NCBI RefSeq assembly: GCF_910592395.1
Contig: NC_088314.1
Location: 4,712,001-4,776,000, forward strand
DNA from: Lineus longissimus
Lineage: Eukaryota; Nemertea; Pilidiophora; Heteronemertea; Lineidae
Length of the DNA stretch: 64,000 nucleotides
Direction: 5' to 3'
Positions 58,990-64,000 of the stretch are shown piece by piece. The position numbers and the translations under genes are program-made. The number at the start of each line of letters is the position of its first letter. Position 1 is the stretch's first letter. A model generated the notes under the pieces. It worked only from the letters and a program-made list of their open reading frames with translations. It made no database searches and had not been told where the DNA came from.

Positions 58990-59319
58990 GAGACAGTAAT
59001 TGTACCATTCTTAGAGAGAGTAGTTTAATACTATTCTAAGCGACAGTGTTCCTGAGAGACAGCGGCTGTTTAGAGACAATCTGCTTTTATTGGTTGTGAC
59101 GGATGTGACGAATTGACTTTGATCAGAGTTCTCTTAGACAATGCAGCGAACATTATGAATCTATGACCTATGTTATATGATTGGGGAAGGTCCCTTCGAA
59201 AATAAGCGTGTTGCATTTTTTGATATGGCCACCGCGCCCGCTTTTATGAAGTTTCGGCAGAGAGGTTGTGCGATGCGATGCTGTGTTGATATTGTAAACA
59301 CTTAATTTGTTGGTATTGA

Positions 59320-59325
59320 AATAAA
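59320..59325 (+). terminator. AATAAA poly(A) signal for the zinc-finger gene
   Basis: AATAAA, 331 bases past the stop codon on the right strand and first in line. Confidence 0.55.
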
Positions 59326-59983
59326 TCATTTTGTGACATTCAATTAATCCATTGTTGTTCTCTTCGGTAAAATCGAACGATGCAACCATCCCCGAAGCTT
59401 TCTTTCCCAATGGTCCTTCTTAAAAGAAGCAAGCGTCGGATGAATGCACACCCCCTAACTGTCCCAATCTATATTCGTCGTTCCCGTGGGCCACCGCTTG
59501 AGTTATTGGCTAAACGACTGATATGGATAAGATCTTATTGAATAAATATACAGTATAATACAAAATACACGAAGTTTACATGATAGAGACACAATTCGAT
59601 ATTAGTACATGTACATGTATTCATCTGACTGGCTCTAACTGTCTATTGTGAGGAAACATTGAAATATGGGGATCATCCAGAAACGTTACACCAGTGAAAC
59701 AGGAACACGTCCTCCCTGCAAAGATTGTCCTACACTTAGTTCAGCGACAGGTTAAAATGCATGGTTGTTGTGACTAATGTCCTGGATGACATCCCGTTAC
59801 TGTGAGGACACATTCAAATATCCTCTCGATCTTCCAAACCCTTATCTTGTAATCGGTTTTCCCAATCCAGACCCCATAATGAGTTTTCCGATTGTAAATA
59901 CAGTCATTCTTTACCCTGATATAAAGTTCAAGGTTACTATCATTCATGATCCTGAGCCGAATTCGCTGGACATAGTTTCTTCA

Positions 59984-62016
59984 TCAAGTTCGTTTTGATT
60001 CTTCCAGCAAAGGATGACGCTCCACACCCAACGGATAACCAAAGAAGAACGGTCGTGATGGGATGCGCATGCTCATACTTGGCATCAAACATGGCGTGGC
60101 GAGAGGAGGGTAGGGGTGAAAATGAGGCAAAAGTAGAGTTTGGCACGCAGGGAGCTGACAACTGCTACCATGGCAACTGGGGAATGTCCAGGACCGATTT
60201 AAAGCCGGTGTGTGTCTCAGAAACGGGTTGTCTTTTTTATCCACACGGGACGACGCAGTGGACAAGTTCAAATTGAGCGGGAAAATGTTTGTGAACGAAC
60301 TGCTTGTTGAAGAAGTTGGTGATGTTGAGAAGTCAAGGTGTGAAGTCAAACTCGGAAGAGTGGAGCTGAAACGGTCCGAAGGCGTGGCCGTCGTTGGAGG
60401 TGGTCGCGTGGTTTCGCTCGGAGACCTTGATTTCTTTCTGGTTTGTTGATCGTTTTCTGTAAATGAGAAATGGGCAGTAAAATCAGTTAATCATCGCCAG
60501 TTGTTGTCATAAAAAGAAAACGATGACATGGGATAGTGTTCTCCAATTTTACCTAATCAAACACTCCATAACAATTTGGGTAAGGTATGCTTCATCGAAA
60601 TATGTTCATGGGGACCAGCGCACTCCAATTGTCGCGATATCTACATATACCTACTATACAGGATATCAGTACATATAGGTTTTCTTAAAAAAGAATTCAA
60701 GAAATAAACTTACTTCTGTCTTCCAACACCCGCTTTTTTGAAGAGCTTTCATTACCGGGAATGAACGTGTTTTCGGCCATCTTAGTTTCTGGTGACTTAC
60801 GGTTGTCCGGTGTTGAAGCGGGTGACGGCGAATCATTGTCAACTTTATCAACATCGATTTCATCATCTTCTGTGTCGTCTACGCGCCTCTGCAAAAAGAA
60901 TTTATGTAGGGCTATAAATACAACAGATAACCATGACTTGAACAAGCAGTCTAAGCCTTAACGATCTCAAGACAGGATGAGCAATCTTACAGTTCTAAAC
61001 TAAAGCGAAAACGGTGAGGGGCGCCTCTGATGGACAGGCCCCTTGGCGGGGAACCGTCTCAGCAACAGATGTGCCGTTTAGGTCGCAAAGTTTTCGGGTT
61101 TGATAAGTTTTATTCTTTGTAGCTCGTTTAGGTTGGTACGATGGGAAATTTTCATTTCTTGATGCAAGAAAAGTATTTTGTGTCATTCCTACCCGTTCAT
61201 CATTTTCCTGACTTCCGCCATCTAAAGAATGGTCCTCTCTCATTGAAGCTATCCGATGTAGAGACATAAGGCTCTGATTGGTTATGACGTCACCAATAGC
61301 ACCACGTGACAGGAGCGGATCTTGATCCCAGCACGGCAGATGACTTGGCATCTCGTTTTTGATGTCTGGGAGTTTTCGTGAGGCAGATGGACAAACCTGA
61401 ACACGGATAGTATGATGAGAACAGGAACATAAATAACAAATATTCTTCTAATCCTTATCTAAAGAATAGCAAACGAATTTCTGCTTTAAAAAGTTTTCGC
61501 TGGTGAGCACAAATGATCGTCCTGAATTGGCTACCCATCCAGCCGGATGGCGTCAGTCGCGTAGTTATGTTCTCCGGCTGGCAACATCAACCGATCTAAA
61601 CATCTTGCAAATAATGAAAGCAACAGTAAAAGGAGATAATTTTCTTACCCGTTTTGGTTTACTTCCACCAATGGCACCAGGCTTGATGGAACCCGTCTCG
61701 TAGAATCTCGTCAGTATTTTGCTGACACACCCATGAGAGACGAGAAGTTGACGAGAAATGTCACATGGTCTGACGCCAAGAAGTGCCAACTCCACGATCC
61801 GTCTGCGAACATGATCCGGAAGAGGCCGACCATTTACGAAGACACCTCCCAACTGATTGACACCAGTTTGGCCTGAAATTCAACAAGATCACAATAAGCT
61901 TTTAGGTTATGGAACATTGTAACAGTAATCAGTGTCCCTCAGTAAGGGTGAGTCCCAAAAAATACCCCGAATTATCCCTATACCATTCATCTCGGTAACT
62001 TACCTGTATGCGGCAT
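59984..62016 (-). CDS. Poxn: Pox-neuro type Pax transcription factor
   Basis: Paired-domain transcription factor of the Pox-neuro class, used in sense-organ and neural fates in insects. Five exons (minus): 62016-62004, 61872-61649, 61396-61193, 60888-60714, 60456-59984, giving 362 aa. The N-terminus [14 protein letters not shown] and the PAI half ([55 protein letters not shown]) match Poxn better than Pax2/5/8, Pax6, Pax3/7 or Pax1/9; LLVSHGC and [10 protein letters not shown] are Poxn-like. No homeodomain or octapeptide is seen, as usual for Poxn. The second (RED) half, residues 80-135 from exon 3, is very divergent. Acidic exon 4 ([16 protein letters not shown]) and a Ser/Thr/Pro-rich C-terminus follow. 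Convergent with the zinc-finger gene. Confidence 0.85.
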
Positions 62017-64000
62017 TTTCGGTGGTCACAAAGAGCTGCCCTCACAAAATATTGTCTTCTCCTCCTTGTCAGTTTGTACCAATAAGATAGCTTTTCTCAT
62101 CCAACTTTCAAGTCTGCTATTTGCTCCGGGTTCAACTCGTAAATATCGTCGAGGTGACTCGGTGTCCGACTGTCGCTGTCAACTGGCCCTCTACGCCAAG
62201 TATCACCAGCCTGTCCGTCTCACGGACTAAATCACCTCAACCGTGCGTGACGGGTCTGTAAAACATGAAAGATAATTGTTCATAATTAGTAAGCATTAAC
62301 CGCTACATGGTCACAATAGTATAAATATCTCTCGGACAAAGACCGTGGGTGGCCGGACCACGCAAGTTTGGTCTTTTCCAGTGTCGGAGACGATTTGTCC
62401 GCGAGCGAACAATACCTGGAGCAGAGAGGTGGAGATGAGAGGTTAAGATAAAGACCATGAATTCAGTCGCGGATGTGTTAATTTGTTCGCTTAATCAGGT
62501 TGATCTGGGATTTTCTAAAAGGTGGTGAAGGAGAAAAAGGGATTTCAATAGGGATGCTTGAGAAGTATCCATAGCATATTGTTGGTGGATCTGATATTAG
62601 GACGTCATGCGGTGCGGACCGTGATTTACGGGGATCGGGGCGTGTGGCCGAAATCGGACAGTCATCATCGATTTGATGGTTTGCACGCCATGGACATGCG
62701 ATCGATGATATGATAAATGTAGGTTCGTAGACTAACTAATTCCTGTGTATAAGGTATAACGAATTTAAAAGTCTTCTTTTTTTACTAAGAAGACGACATT
62801 TTCAAAACCTTCAAAATTATAAGACTGGGTCTTGCACAACATTTCACTTCGCCGGCCAATCCTAATAAAAGGCCGCGTTCATGAGTTAAAAGCGATTCAA
62901 GGTTCTGATGATAATGCGCTCAGTCACCAAATACTCCTCCTCCCCGTACAGACGAAGACGAATGTTCTCACTAAAGAGGGCAATGACCCTGGCGTTTACT
63001 GAGAAGAAACTTCGTATGAAATGTGAAAGTAATTTCCATCTAAGAAACACCGTAAGCCATTTCCAACAAATCACCAAGCCTGACCTATAAAATCATTTAC
63101 CGTCGTATTAACCAACGCTCCACCTGCAAAATAATTGCAGGAAGGCGTGATTGCCACATTACAAATGACCCTCGACGGTCGTCACGACATGGGATGTTTA
63201 GGCGCGTTTCAGATCACGAGGAAGACGAATCTCGAGCCAGTTTGAAGAATTATCGCGCGAGGGTATAGAAATCATTATCAAGTTTGACTGAAGGATACAT
63301 GGTATCATAAGCAAACTTGCCATAACTTGTGCTTACATTTCAAATTGTCAAAACTTCAATTTTCAGAGGGTTAATTCAGAAGCATAATAATGGCGTTGTG
63401 AAGAAGTGCTCATGACGCCAAGTTTGGGTACGTAATGGGTTGCTCTCCTTCGAAGACAATGGTAATTCGCTCTCACACGAATAGACAATGTATGAAGACC
63501 GGTCGCCAAGACCATGTGCCACAGACAATAAGCCTCATTTTACGGTGTTATAAACACTCATCTTTCGTGTGAAGAGGTAAAGACTCGGTGAGAGCACACT
63601 TGAGACTCTGGCTGCGATCCCGTGACGCTACGGCTTGTGATCATGGCGCCGTGGCCAAGACCGAATCGGCAACCAAGACGGACTGTCGGAAGAAGTTGCA
63701 CCCACGACCTTTTACGGTTTTACATCACGGAACTGTGGTACCAGCGGTTTTATTTTAAATACTCACGCGGGAGGCGCGTTTTTCTTGCGCCCTGATGGCG
63801 ACTTAAGCTGTTTCAAAAGTACATGTTTGGGGGAATTTATTGCCAAAGAGACAGACAAGAACTCACTGACTGACTCTGCTGATAGATAGTTCGAGACCAG
63901 ATTTTAGTTGTTTTGTTCTGCAATACATGTATCACCTAATTTGAAATCGGTAGAGATTTTACAACTGACACTGATTTCAAATACTTGAGACCCTTGGACT
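62017..64000. promoter_or_regulatory. upstream region of Poxn, otherwise empty
   Basis: No certain gene lies in this 2-kb stretch. It is somewhat richer in CpG than the rest of the window and probably holds Poxn 5' UTR and control elements. A minus-strand open frame at 62886-63077 ends in a charged peptide (GEEEYLVTERIIIRTLNRF) that could be a terminal exon of a gene beyond the window; see findings. Confidence 0.4.

Noticed and set aside
60159-60172. RFX X-box-like GCTACCATGGCAAC
   Set aside because: It lies in the Poxn last coding exon and codes for conserved-frame residues; no evidence for a control role.

Overview
This is a 64-kb piece of an animal nuclear genome, not a prokaryotic or viral one. 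Genes are split by GT-AG introns into short exons that join in frame to give full-length metazoan proteins, and AATAAA signals, SINE-like tRNA heads, fold-back elements and satellite arrays lie between them. A Pox-neuro type Pax gene (a class not found in vertebrates) together with a full MAPKAPK/cereblon/ERdj4 set points to a bilaterian invertebrate, most likely marine. I favour a lophotrochozoan (mollusc or brachiopod-like), but the species cannot be fixed from the sequence alone.

Layout, left to right: a possible small membrane protein (424-696, -) head-to-head with MRPL42 (880-2778, +) across a duplicated E2F/NRF1-like promoter; an MFSD4-like transporter (3373-5583, -); CEP41 (6820-14366, +) with a possible alternative first exon; its 3' UTR, then a 76-bp tandem repeat and a 3.6-kb array of 117-bp units (17697-21295); IARS1, cytosolic isoleucyl-tRNA synthetase, 22 coding exons (31794-22654, -), with a 170-bp tandem array in intron 7; TMEM167B/kish-B (33431-34292, +), head-to-head with IARS1; a repeat-rich gap with a large palindrome; MAPKAPK2/3 (46116-38230, -); CRBN, cereblon (50489-47163, -); DNAJB9/ERdj4 (51805-54200, +), head-to-head with CRBN; a three-finger C2H2 protein (57756-58989, +); and a Poxn-like Pax gene (62016-59984, -).

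There is no operon-like logic. The genes are mostly unrelated housekeeping genes (mitochondrial ribosome, translation, Golgi trafficking, centriole/cilium, stress kinase, protein quality control) with two transcription factors at the right end. The head-to-head pairs (MRPL42/ORF, MFSD4-like/CEP41, IARS1/TMEM167B, CRBN/DNAJB9) may share promoters. CRBN and DNAJB9 both work in protein quality control.

Exon boundaries were read by eye from splice sites, reading phase and remembered family similarity. All ten multi-exon gene models close in frame. UTR limits and transcription starts are mostly unresolved. The points most worth a second look are the divergent second half of the Poxn paired domain, the candidate alternative CEP41 first exon, the rodent-type isoleucine in the cereblon drug pocket, and the two tandem arrays that carry the same inverted octamer.
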